The translations under genes were made by a program, and so were the position numbers. Below, in pieces: positions 12,613-24,100 of a DNA stretch of 64,000 nt (the first letter of the stretch is position 1; the number at the start of each line of letters is the position of its first letter). The notes below the pieces were generated by a model, which was not told the DNA's origin, searched no databases, and saw nothing but the letters and a program-made list of their open reading frames with translations. The stretch is from Pholiota molesta. Its lineage: Eukaryota > Basidiomycota > Agaricomycetes > Agaricales > Strophariaceae. The stretch is taken from NCBI GenBank assembly GCA_014925825.1, contig JACGCK010000051.1:124001-188000 (forward strand). The letters run 5' to 3'.

Positions 12613-12755
12613 CTAGATATCTGAATCGTAGAGATACAAGTTCACGTCAGTACTTCCCCGCTATAGCAATCTCATTCACTGGAACCTTCCACTCACAGAA
12701 GCAAATGCTCTCAAATCCTGCTACCAATTAACTGATGTAAAAAGAGTGTCTTGAT

Positions 12756-13112
12756 TTATTCTGTGGCTACAGGAGATGAGGAAAAGGTAGTCGATGCAGC
12801 GACGATGACATTTGGGAAACGGTAAGGACTGTGAGAGCGCAGCGTTCCTCGAGCAGTGGTAAGAATCTGTAAGAATTCGTATCGGTATCTATAAGTAACA
12901 CCTTTGGGAAGTTCTTGTTCGAACCGTTCGATTATGGCAACAAAAGTCTGGACGACAAAAAAAAATCCATGTTTAGCGCGTAACCAATGTCCCAAAAAGA
13001 CTAAATAACTGGCAAAAAAGACAGTACTTACACTGAGCTGTTTTGTCCTGGTGCTGAAAAAATCTAAAAGTATGGTCCACAGCGATGGCGTACTTAAGTA
13101 ATTGTGAATGTA
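12756..13112 (-). other. Two coding-like terminal exons of an unrecognised gene
   Basis: One frame (YIHNYLSTPSLWTILLDFFS.., about 13112-13030) reads through a good donor (AGT|GTAAGT) and re-enters in phase after an acceptor (GTCGTCCAG) near 12953 as TFVAIIERFEQELPKG.., ending in a stop at 12756. The composition is protein-like and the splice phase fits. No start exon can be found upstream, where only a weak acceptor (ATCATCAG) and AT-rich sequence are seen. It may be the 3' remnant of a lost gene. No domain recognised. Confidence 0.35.
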
Positions 13113-13855
13113 CTGATGATGGGCGCTCCGAAAGAAAGAAAGACCGACGATAAGTAGAATTGGAAATTGTCGTAAAATTGTACCAATTCAAGTGTAATAT
13201 ATAACACGGAATTTAGATTGAATTATGCAACAGGTACCAAAAATAAGAACGGAAATACGACCACGAAACTCAAGGATGGAAGGAGCCTACTTACAAGATC
13301 TATCTCCTACCATGCGGAGAAGACGCAAACAATGACGAAGCAAAGGCGAAGAAGATGAAAGGACCCAGCCCCGATAATTGAAAGGTCAAGGAAACCGACT
13401 CGAGGCTCTTTGTCTCGCGAGGAGACAAAGAACTCGGAGCGGAGGAGGTAAGAATAGGAAGGAGTAGAAGATGAGCACACAATCGCAGACCACGTTATCC
13501 CCTTCGAGAAATTGCCTTGTCTTCGCCGCCAGCAGCCATCTCAGACCTCGAACAGCCTCCCTCCAACCCTTCCTCCGGTATCGTATGTACCCAGTACAGA
13601 TAACATTTAGAAAAAAAAACATTGACCAGAAAATGTCAGAACACCAGGCAGCGTAGCACATGATGAATGGATGCGAAAGAATGAAGAACAATGGGGGTAT
13701 TGGAAGGTGTAGAAGTAAGGGGTATGCAGGAATCAAGAAAGGATCACGGAAACCGGAATGGGAATACAACATGTTTAGCATTCCAAAGATTGAGGGTTCA
13801 TTTGGTTGTTTGAATAGATATCAATAGAAATACGGGAGGATAGAGATGTTGGGTC
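13113..13855. other. Intergenic, nothing recognised
   Basis: Probably the 3' flank of the gene to the right plus unassigned sequence. Short frames on both strands have no recognisable content. Confidence 0.35.
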
Positions 13856-15487
13856 TCAGATGCCACCATACGCGTCCTCGGGGTCATACATAGAGTACGA
13901 AGTTTCGCGCTTCTTAGGATTCTGCGGAACGACAGGAGGCGTCCTGGGCGTTGGCGGCGCCTCGTTGGGGAATGCGGCCGCAGGTACGGGTGACGGCATC
14001 CCAAAGCTCGATGCAAGCGGGCTCGGCGTCGTAGGGAAGCGGCTCGCCAACCCAGGCGTCAGCATCCCGCTCGGTGCACCGTTATCGCGCGCGCTCGGCT
14101 GCGGGTATCCGCCTACGGATGCGCGCGACTCGAGGTTGATCTCTGGAAGCATCGGTGGAAGGGACTCGATGCGGTAGCGCGAGGTCGGAGTCATCACAGG
14201 CGAAGGCGGCACAGGGAAGTCGAGCGTCTGCTCGTTAGTCCCGAAGCTGTCGGTCGAGATTGGCCGAGTGTGGTCTTGTTCATTGTCTTTCTCATGGACG
14301 GGTTCGACATTGCGGCGGTCAATCGCGAACTGAGCTCCAGGGCTTGGAGGTGCGGATGCGGGGTCAGTGAAAGGAGACTTTTCCTCAGGAGGCGGCAGCG
14401 GAGGCAGGTCGCGGTCGATGTCGGCGCTGCGCAGACCCTCAGGGACTTCTGCGTTCAGGCGACGGGAGATCTCGACGTATTGTGCGGCTTGGTAAGGTGA
14501 GACGCTGGAACGGCTGAGGTCGACGTAGTCATTCGCAGGCATGCTTTCTCTCTTCATCTGGGTAGGGGACTGGACCAGGGTCGGTGCTTCGGAGGAAACA
14601 TTCGAGCCTTGGCGCTTCAGGACGGGGTAGGGAATATTCTGGGGATGATACTGCTCATAGGGCGACTGGGGCGTGTACATTGGGTGAGCAGCTGCCGCAT
14701 TCGCATTCATGACCTGACCAGGACCAAACGATTGCACTTTTTCGCCGTAACCTGCGTTGTTTGCCGCGTAGTCGCCACCCGGATGCCCGTACTTTGTACC
14801 AAAGGTTGGCGCAGGCGATGCCGTCTGCCTCTCGGCCATGAACGGCGGAGGCGGGTTGAAGCCTCGCGCGACAATGTCCTCGTGTGTGGGCGGATCGTTC
14901 AGAATCATGGCGGACCGGCGGAAGTCAACCTCATTGAAAGAGTCGCGCTTCCTCGAACGACGGATGAAGAACACAATAGCCAAGATGACTGCCAAGATAG
15001 CGACGATACCGGCAACAATTCCGCCTGCTAATGCCCCAGTGCTGATCTGAGAACTCGTTTGGGGTACGCTTGAGGTGCTTGGGCTTACGCTCGCCGCAGC
15101 TGCGCTGTTAGAAGTGAACGGAATTGTATTCGTGACAATCGTGGGCGCCGCCGTAGTCACCACTACCGGGGTCGACTGTAGATATGAAGTCAATAGACAA
15201 TTAGAATACGATCAAGATCAACACACCTCCGTAGTAGGTACAACGGGTACTGGGGTGGACGATGAAGTCGTTGTCGGGGTCACAACACTCGACGTGGAAG
15301 TGCTACTGCTCGTAGACGTCGTGGACGAGGTGGTCGACGTCACCGAGGTGGTAGAAGGAAGGACAGACTGGGACGACGTAGTGATCAGTGTCGGCAAAGG
15401 CAAAATGTTTATTGTGCTGAAAGTTGTTGGGACTATCCATCTATCCATCAGCACAAGCATAAAGTGTCGCAAAAGATTGACTTGCAT
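13856..15487 (-). CDS. Single-pass membrane protein, Ser/Thr stalk and long tail
   Basis: The main exon (15175-13856) encodes a Thr/Ser/Val-rich ectodomain, a glycine-rich transmembrane helix (GALAGGIVAGIVAILAVILAI) with RRSRKR as stop-transfer, and a long cytoplasmic tail of about 330 residues rich in Pro and Ser with several YxxP-like and PxxP-like stretches. A 51 bp intron (GTGTGT..TACAG) joins it to an exon at about 15487-15227 of almost pure Ser/Thr (SVTSTTSSTTSTSSS..). The true start is not settled: no clean signal peptide lies directly upstream, and a further exon with FDPLAYLSNERKKDAF near 15560-15490 is possible. Architecture resembles Mid2/Wsc-type wall-stress sensors, but there is no WSC cysteine domain, so that role is only an inference. 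Confidence 0.7.
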
Positions 15488-15849
15488 AAATCAGTGAATG
15501 CATCCTTCTTCCTTTCATTGCTCAAGTAGGCAAGCGGGTCAAAACCAGTCTGAGGCGTACGACGGTGAGCGGCTCCAGTGTGCTGACGACGATTTCTATG
15601 GCCCGTCATATTTTGCTTAGTGTTTCCGTGGTGTTTATGAAGGTCAGAGACGACGTTCTCAGTAATAGAAAAAGGAATGGACAGGGAGAAACGAATGTGA
15701 GGTCCCAAAGGGAAGAGGACGTCGAGGAGAGCGACGGCGACGGCGACGAAGGGGAAGAAGGAAGAGGGCCTGGCACGATCACCTGCCCGAAAGTGCCATA
15801 TGGCGTTCAAACGTTCTTTCTCCGTTGCCACGCATCAAATTGGTTGTAA

Positions 15850-16619
15850 ATTTTCTCACCGGAACTCCCGTCTCCGAAACGACAAAACAATCTGCAGACT
15901 TGGCATCCTTCAAAGCTATAAAGTTCACTGCCCTAAATGTTGAACGACTCTCTTGCACCCGTTCAGCTGGACTACATGCTTAAAAACGCGTTTCCTACAT
16001 GGGGAGACGGTCCTTCCGGTGCTACTTTTCTTGCTGAGACTTCTTACCATCATCGCTGGAGCTCTGATCCGACGTTCTACCAAAGTCATGCAATTTTGTC
16101 GCTCTGTAACAAAAGACTGGGTCTTGACTGAACAGCAACATAGAGACTGTAGTACTCCACTTGCTCCACTCACACAAGTCAGATGAATTTCGTGTACCTC
16201 GTGCCTCCTTTCCTTGTTCTTACAAAGCACGAAGCTGTGAAGCTCCACATTCCTGTGTGCCTTGTGTTGCAACAAGGAATCTATAATTGCCTCTAGATTG
16301 CCTCTGCATGGACTTTATGTTGATTGATTCTCCATTATTCTGAATCTCTGAAAGGGCTGGTATTTACAGGACATTCCAACTGGTTATCCACTGATATGCG
16401 ACGTATCAAAACCTCCCAGGCTTCAGGCTTAAAGATATATGCTATAACGCTTCTCCTCCAGCGCAAATATGTATTTAACAACTCGTGTTCACTCTTTACG
16501 TCTCACCGCATGTCTATTGCGATGCTTGAGTACAAATCCAGATTCCAATCCATGTATAAAAACTCTCCGTCAAAATACAAAAGTGGATATATATGAAGTA
16601 CGAATACCGAGACACCAAG
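15850..16619. other. Intergenic, nothing recognised
   Basis: No supported gene between the two Ser-rich genes; sequence is AT-rich with no clear repeat. Confidence 0.35.
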
Positions 16620-18391
16620 TTACCTGGACTCCGCTCTGAACTTCCACTGATATGGCTTCGTACTGACCGGTGTTACCATCGGAGCATTACGCTGGAACAC
16701 GGCTGCGACCATCGAACTGGAGTCTTGGGTATCGCTGCTAGACGGCTGTGCAATGGCGGCTGTAACGGATGCAGACGCGCTGTCGGAGCTCGGTGTTGGG
16801 AGCGACGCGTCCGCCGCCGACATGGATGCGGATGGGCTCGATGAGGACATTGCATTTGATGCACTCGCTGGTGCACGGAATGCAGCACGAGATGATGACC
16901 ATGCTGCAGCGACACTCGAAGCGACGGCTTCCGCGTTGATGGACGAGGCGGATGAACTAGCTGCCCCATATCGGCCGGGCATGGATGACGAGGCCATGGG
17001 CATACTTGTCATAGTGCGGAAGCCAGACATCGCAGACGCGCTAGATGCTGATGAAGCAGGCAGGCTACCATCCCCGACCAACTGCACATCTAGTCCGCCA
17101 GCGCTTTGGCTAGATGATGCGGCGGAACTAGAGTCGGTGGGGAATCCGGCGGACGCCGCAGCGATAGACCCAGATGCAGAAACCATGGCGCTTTGCGACG
17201 CCGCGCTCGACGTCGCCGCGTTATCGCTAACGGCGGCAGCAGAAGCGGCACTACCAGCTGGAATGAACACTAGCGTGACGTTCTGGGTGTTGCGGTGAAA
17301 AGCCTCTCTCGCACTAAGATTAGTGGACGTGGGCTGGGCGCTGCTGGCGGCATCCGTCGCATTCACATTCGCCGACACAGCGGAGCTCGTGGAATTGGAG
17401 TCCGAGGGCACATCCTGCGCGCTAGTGGTGTCGTGTGTGCCATCGTCCTGGCCCGAGAACCATGTGGGGCGAACCACGCCTGACTCCTTGTTATACATGA
17501 AGGTCTGGCTCATGCCCGCCGTCCTGTTGGCATTGGCGGCACTGGGGTTAAAATACGGCTGCATCGTCATCGGTTCGGCGTATGATGGGTTTGGATTGAA
17601 GGTGATGCAATATGTCAGTGAATTGACGAATAAAGGTATGCACAGTACAACAGGGGTGTCATCACCGGCACCCGAAGACGTGGGATCTCTGGATGTCGAG
17701 CTTCGGTCAGGCGCTTTGCTGAGGTACACTTGCGTTTTGTTCGTGTCGGATGCGTTGAGGACGTATGTGCCATTCATGTTATTGAGGAAAAGAGAAGCAA
17801 TCAAGCGGCTGTTTTCAGAGGAGTCGGTGGAGTTGTTGTTGTCCACATGGCTCTGCTTCAAGTTAGTTGTTGTTCGGACAATTCTTGATAGATGTGGTTC
17901 ACATACCGTAATGCCAATCGTTCCCGGGACGCCCTCTTCCGTGGTTCGTCTTTGTGGCGAAGCACCTGCCTGGCCTACTCTCCATAAAGGAGCGCCTCTT
18001 CTTGAATGGGGAAGGATGTAATTGCCTCCGCGATTACTAGGGATGATAATCGACTTGTGTGATCGCTTGTGGTGCATTTTGTGTTTGATACCAGAGAGAA
18101 CGGCGTGCGCAAATTTCGCGAAAGGGTTAGTCGGAGAACTGTCTGCCATCCTCTATGGAGAATTCTTTAGCAATGCAGTACGTAGCGGAGACACTATCGG
18201 CTGACCTTATCGTGTGCAGACCATGGAAGGAACCGTTGCGAATGAGAAGAGGAATCTCGATATGCATTGGGGACAGAACGTCGCGCTTGAGGCGGGTGGG
18301 AAATCGCAGCGGCGTTGACGGAAGCAATGGACAGCAATTGAGTCGATAGCCCACAGAAGAAAACAAGCAGAGTGAACCGAGCGGAAAGCAT
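16620..18391 (-). CDS. Secreted Ser/Ala-rich protein of unknown function
   Basis: Exons 18391-18206, 18152-17907 and 17855-16620; introns of 53 bp (GTCAGC..CATAG) and 51 bp (GTATGT..TTGAAG, with a CTAAC branch site). The first 28 residues (MLSARFTLLVFFCGLSTQLL..) form a signal peptide. The middle has a compact region with NGTYVLNASDTNKTQVYLS and PVVLCIPLFVNSLTYCITF followed by NPSYAEPMTMQPYFN, which looks folded and has two Cys. The rest is a long Ser/Ala/Asp-rich tail without a clear GPI signal or membrane helix. The high Ser/Thr content suggests O-mannosylation and a wall or matrix location. Start is chosen because it alone gives a signal peptide; the second intron is in frame and could be retained. 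Confidence 0.75.
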
Positions 18392-19109
18392 CGTACGAGG
18401 AAAGGAATCTGGTGTGTGTCGACAGTCAAGGGAGTGTATGGGATAGATTGTTGTAAATGTTAAAGAGGAAAAATGCGACCGGCCGCAGGAAGCGTGAAGA
18501 AAAGAAGGCAAGCAGAGTAGCTATATGTGTTTATACGTTTCTCGATTAAAAAGAAGAGAAAAAAATGACCACCAGGATCTGGGGAGATGGAAGTGGAAAG
18601 CAAGAAAGATAGGGTGATGTTTTAGTTGCGACCGAATACTTATAGGCTTCCATGGTCTCTGGTCGATTTCGAAACTGGTAATTCCGTCAATGTCAATGTT
18701 CCAACTTCTCCTGTCATCCTCCCATTTCCACTCGTGAATCGTGAAAACAATTCCTACTTTGGGAAAGAGATTGCTTCATGGGGAATTCCAGTCAAAATTA
18801 GCCGTAACGGAAGACAGCGTGAATAAATACTTATAAAAAAAATGCAGGCAGCTGCAGGCAGTGTACTTGAAAGAAAGTCAGAAAATCTATTGTTTTAGAG
18901 ACCTCTATACTTTAAGCCTAAACTCTGCTGCTTTAATGAGGAAAGTCTGGAGTAGGCAGACGGGAAGGCAGCTCGGTGAATGCCGGTGAACTTTCGGCCC
19001 GTACCGGCTCTCGGTTATTGCAGTCTGCTTACAGAGGAAAACAGTCATTCTGGCTCTCAACGTTCTCAACTTCCAAGTGCTCTTCCACTACATATACACC
19101 TAGTCCTCA
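18392..19109. other. Divergent promoter region
   Basis: Shared upstream region of the leftward Ser-rich gene and the rightward thioesterase gene. No specific sites identified beyond AT-rich and purine-rich tracts. Confidence 0.4.
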
Positions 19110-20146
19110 ATGATGTTTATATCCAGAGAGATAATGAACGCCACTAGAGCTATACGGCTGTCTGGGTACTCGCAGACCAGAAAGATTGCCACATCGTCGA
19201 TCAGTGTTTGTGCAGTGATGATCCGTGCAATAGTTCTTAAACTCATAGATCTATTTCTAGGACCTGCAAGCCGCTTTTCGGGATCCTTCATCTCCTTTCC
19301 ATATACCACCTGGAACCCAAGGCCCTGAGTCGCCTGATTCTTTGCCAGCGCATGCTGCAGCTCACTTCACGACACTGTCAGCAGAGGCGACGGAATCGGT
19401 TGAAGCTTCACCGGAGTCGCTAGAAGAGGCCAGGAGAAAGCTAGTAGATGCAGGGATGGACCCTCAGTCTTTTTGGGAACAACGTATTGTTTGGGGCGAC
19501 CAGGATCCTTTCCAGTGAGTTTAGTTTGTCATGCCAGCACGGATGGTTGTCCTTATGTTCTGAATCATACTTTGTTAAAGACACGTCAATAATGTTCGCT
19601 ACAGTGACTATGTTTGATATTCTTCTGTACGCGTATGATTTGACTGACAATGCTTCCATTCAGTTCGATTCTTTGAATCAGTAAGCCCGTCATCCCTGTA
19701 ACTTGTATCGTAGAGCTGATCACCCCTTGCAAAGGCCCGCATAAAGTGGATGATGACCTTGGGCACGGAACTTGGCGGGCCAGCTAGAGCAAAGGCTATG
19801 ATCAGTGGCAAAGGAATATCCTTGATATTGAAGTCCATTGACGTCAAATTCCGACGCCCAGTCACCTATCCTGACACTGTATGTTCGAACCAAATTCCAT
19901 ATCGTACAACGCTGCTAACTTTTTGTCCTTCAGCTTCTGATAGGATACCGGCCGCTGCCTCCTACAGAACCCCATCACGATACTGCGACATTCCATGTGC
20001 AGGCGTCAGCTTATTCTCTTAGCCAGAAGGCCTTTGTCGCCCACTCAAAAGAAGCCCTAGTTTGGTATGACTATGATAGGCTCAAGAAATGCGATCCTGG
20101 GGAGGAAGCCAAAGCGGTGTTGTTCGGCAGGGTAGGGAAGACATGA
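19110..20146 (+). CDS. Hotdog-fold thioesterase, probably mitochondrial
   Basis: Six exons: 19110-19214, 19261-19514, 19581-19603 (23 bp), 19664-19680 (17 bp), 19735-19878 and 19934-20146. Phases agree and together give a continuous frame; no single open frame shows this gene. The first 35 residues (MMFISREIMNATRAIRLSGY..) are basic and hydroxylated with no acid except one Glu, as in mitochondrial presequences. The catalytic hotdog signature spans the two microexons: DQDPFQHVNNVRYIRFFES, then ARIKWMMTLGTELGG, with HVNN matching the conserved 4HBT/FatB-like HxNN. The C-terminal half (VKFRRPVTYPDT, TATFHVQASAYS, FVAHSKEALVWYD) gives the remaining strands. Expected to hydrolyse acyl-CoA or acyl-ACP thioesters; the substrate cannot be read from sequence. 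Length about 251 residues fits the fungal family. Confidence 0.85.
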
Positions 20147-20496
20147 TACCTTTATTGTCAACGAAGTCTGAAGTATCGATCGCCTCTCTCCGCCGCTGCG
20201 TCGCCGTCGCAACCGGCATTGGTATGCCTAATATGGACCCAAATTGTTGATAACACCTTTCTTGACGGTTGAGTTATCTGTTATCTAATCCAATAAAACG
20301 TTGATGCCTATTCACATGCACCTTGACATCTCGGCTCTTCGACTTTACGAGCCTATCAATGCCAAGTCCTTGTATGTGCGCTTGAACGCCTTGAAGAAGT
20401 CCAGAAGAAGTTGGGAGTTAAGCCTGCCACCAGCTGCCACCACCATCGCGTTTTGTCGCGTTTCGACATTTCAACCTTCTTATCAGAACGTAACAT
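20147..20496. other. Intergenic, nothing certain
   Basis: 3' flank of the thioesterase. A short Leu/Lys-rich frame (ALERLEEVQKKLGVKPATS, about 20380-20440) looks coding-like but cannot be connected to a start. Confidence 0.3.
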
Positions 20497-20820
20497 ATGG
20501 CCTCGGTAACTCCATCCGAAGCAAATACCCAAGTATGTTCACGCCAAGAGCACGTTGAGCAGTGAGCCTCATGCTCAAGTCTCAGATTGAAACAGTACTG
20601 ACATGCGCTTGCCCTGTCCTGAAGCTTGATTCAGAATCAGTTTCTAGTGTTAAATCTTCATTACTATCCGAAAAGCTCGTAGTGCCATGCTCTTCTTCAC
20701 CCGGATGTATCGACAATATATATATCAATGACGCAACAAGACATCCACGGCAAATCCAGAGATTCGGCCGCGGCCGTCAACGCGCACAAAACCTTACGAT
20801 CGCTCAAGGGAATCTTCTAG
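20497..20820 (+). CDS. Possible small gene, about 60 residues
   Basis: An ATG at 20497 opens MASVTPSEANTQ directly before a strong donor (GTATGT). An acceptor (TCTCAG) near 20585 leads to ATT GAA ACA, followed by a possible donor GTACTG, and an acceptor (CTCGTAG) near 20684 leads into CHALLHPDVSTIYISMTQQ and DIHGKSRDSAAAVNAHKTLRS, ending in TAG near 20820. Phase 0 at all joins. The product would be a small soluble protein without recognised domain. Splicing is a guess from motif quality only. Confidence 0.3.
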
Positions 20821-21145
20821 AGTCTAGAGTCCATGTGCAACTCTAACCAGTCTGAAAATCGAGCTCGGAGGCACGTCTCCGTTGTTGGATATCCAGAAAA
20901 TGCCCCATTTATCATAGGAATCGCTGCAATACCCATCCGAGATTGCCAACCCTTGCATTACAAGAACTGATGGTAAGCTATCTTCATTAGCGGCATGCGG
21001 TCTCAACTGTGGTGCGCTCAACTGTGGTGCTTCTTTCTTCTTATTCATACCCATACTTTGGGTTTGGCTCTCGGTCTAGGAAGGTCATCATAAACCCACG
21101 TGTGCGCCCTATCCGCCGGAAAGCAGATCTTATAACAAGGAGAGG

Positions 21146-24100
21146 TTGGAGTTGGAACATCCCAGTAATACCGTCCAACGTTTTCTCCCGTTGGATGCGA
21201 TGTCTACGCTATCGTCTCTGCTCGGTATACCTTCGCCACCAAAAGGCCTATCTCTCGGAGAATATTTTGGCCAATCCATATCCCAGTCCGCTGTGAAGTC
21301 TCTTCTCGACTGCTTATATTCCAGTCCAAGCCCCGCTATTTTCTCTCCTGATACCACTCGACCATCTTTGAGCCATGACGAGTTGCGCCACTTCGTATCT
21401 GGATTTGCTCTGCCACGTTCGCCCACTCGGTCACCCTTGGGCCGAAACGATCGTGTCATGACCGTATTACCCGCTGGTCCCGAAAGCGCTCTTGCCTTGT
21501 TAGCCCTTAGCTGCTATCACTCTTGCGCCCCCGTCAACGCGAGCTGCACGATTTCGGAGCTGAAGGAGGACGCATTGAGACTGAACGTTAAAGTCATTGT
21601 GGCCACGAAGGACGCCGCTAGCCGCCTTGCCTTACACCTAGTCAAGGAGGAACTACAATGCGAAATCATTTATTTGGAAGCGCGATCATCTGGACCAGCA
21701 GGACTATTTGATCTCTCCATCCCGGATCTCATGACACCGGTGATTCCTTCGCATCCGTCTGATCCTCAAGAATTGGACGACACAACACTCATATTGCATA
21801 CCTCGGGAACGAGCGGCAAGAAAAAAGTTGTTCGATACTCCCTGCGAACCTTGATAGTAGGCGCTTGTTGTGTAGTGCATTCTTGGGATCTCAAGCCAAG
21901 CGACATAAATTGTATGTAATATCAACCGATCTGCCATAGGAATGTGCTAACAGTCAACTTATAGTGAATATGATGCCGCTATTCCACGTAGGGGGGATAG
22001 TGCGGAATTTACTCGCACCCATCCTTTCAGGAGGGAGCTCTATCATGTGTCTGGGATTCGATCCAAATACGTTTTGGATTCTTTGTCTCTCTCTCAAGGC
22101 GACATGGTGTGTAAAATTTTATTAATAACTTATCATCTCATATGTTTTCTAAATATGGAATCTCATCTCCCATATAAGGTATTACGCTGCGCCTACTGTG
22201 CATCACGCGATCCTATCAGCCCAACCTGATAGCGTTGTCCCATCAAAAGACTTGAACCTGCGCCTCATTTGTAACGCAGCGGGTGGCCTGCTTCCTTCAT
22301 TGGCCTCAGATCTCCAGTCAGTCTTCGGCGCCACAATCTTGCCGTCGTACGGAATGACAGAGTCAGCACTTTTACTATTCCTCTAGTTTATCGCTGACGT
22401 CATTGGGCATTTAGATGCATGCCTATAGCTACTCCACCAACAGACTACCAATTGGATCGCCCAGGATGTTCAGGCATCGCGTGTGGGCCTTATTTGTCCA
22501 TAAGGGCACCCGGAGACATTGAACGTGAAGTTCCATCGGGGGTGACAGGTTCTATATGTGTCCGCGGGCCCCCGACATTCGAAGGTTATGAAGTTTCATC
22601 GGATCTCGGAATTTCTCTGGATACGTCTATGTTTTCACAGGAGGGATGGTTCGACTCCGGTGACATGGGCTATATGGACGAAGATGGGTGAGTCTTAAAT
22701 GACTGAAATTTCACTTATCAATCAGAAAGACATTTCCTAATGGAATGTGCCAGGTACCTGTACATTACGGGACGCTCTAAAGAAATCATTAACAAGGGCG
22801 GTGAGGTTATTTCTCCATTTGAAATTGAGGAAGCCGTCGTGACTGCTGCCAAAGATTACGTGAAGGTGTGGATTTCTTCCTCAGTCACACCAGAGTTTCG
22901 ACGCTCATTCGGCTCATGAGAAAGACAGCATTGGCGTTTTCAATTGAACACGACGTCCTCCAAGAAACCATTGGCGTGGTAATTGTGTCCGACGAAACCC
23001 GACCTCGGCTTGGTTTATCACAACTACACGACTTGCTCAAGTAGGTTGTGCTCTCTCTCATAGTACGAAATTCCCACTGAATGTAAGCAGAGGATGTCTG
23101 CATCCTTCAAAATGGCCTTTCGTCATCGTCTATATGGCCTCGCTGCCTAAGAATAGGTGATCACAACTCCAATTAGACCAAGTTTGAACCATCTGATACT
23201 CACTGATTTTATTAGCGCAGGAAAACCGCTTCGGATAGCCCTGTCCAAACGTCTGGGTATCGGTCAACTGACAAACGAGCACCCACTTTTTCATCGACAC
23301 TTCGAAGCTTCAGTATCTGAAAATCAGCACCTCCTTTCGGAACCGATCCCCTGCTCCAGAGTTACTATCGATGTTTTTAAAGTTGAAAATGCGTTGAGGA
23401 ACCTCGCAGGCGTTGATGATGTGACTTTGCGACTTCGGCCAGGTGGAACCGTAGGCGCTTATATTTCGCTTTCCTCCCAAACGACTCTCAGGGCAGGCGA
23501 TGTTCTTGATAAACTCACCTGTGTACTTTCGGGGTATGAACTTCCAGATCGTGTCTATCCTGTCTATGGTGCACTGCCTCGCGATATTTCCGGTGACTAC
23601 GATTATTCCACGATGGAGAAGGCGGCGTTAGATGACAAGGTGATCGACCTCTCGGAACGCCAACTCCTTGTCCGTGACATTGTGGCAGATCTGCTGAATA
23701 TTGATGCTACTCATATCCGTGAAGATTCGGATTTCTTTCTGCTTGGCGGCAATTCTCTTCTCTTGGGAAAGCTTGCCTACCTAGTTCGTAAACAATCTGG
23801 GGCTGATATCGGTGTCACCCAGATATTTTCGGCTAGTACCATTTCTGGTATTGCTTCTCTTATCGACGAATGGAACAAACAAGGAATCTGGGGAAAGACA
23901 CGCGATGAGAAGGGGAACGACTCGGCTTCATCCAATACGGCATTTTCCGAAGAGTACGACTATGAGCAAGACCTTGAATTCGCACAATCGAAGAAGAGAA
24001 AGCAAGATCATCCACTAGTCCTTATTGTTCAGGCGCTTCCTTTTCTTTTCTTCTATCCGTTCAAAACGGCTTTTACTTGTGGGTTCAAATTCTCTTGTTC

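Noticed and set aside
13300..13781. Minus-strand hydrophobic frames
   Set aside because: No splice-compatible continuation and no family features; likely 3' flanking sequence.
16753..17298. Long plus-strand frame, Asp/Ala-rich
   Set aside because: It is the antisense shadow of the Ser/Ala-rich tail of the secreted protein; Ser codons read as Asp/Ala on the other strand.
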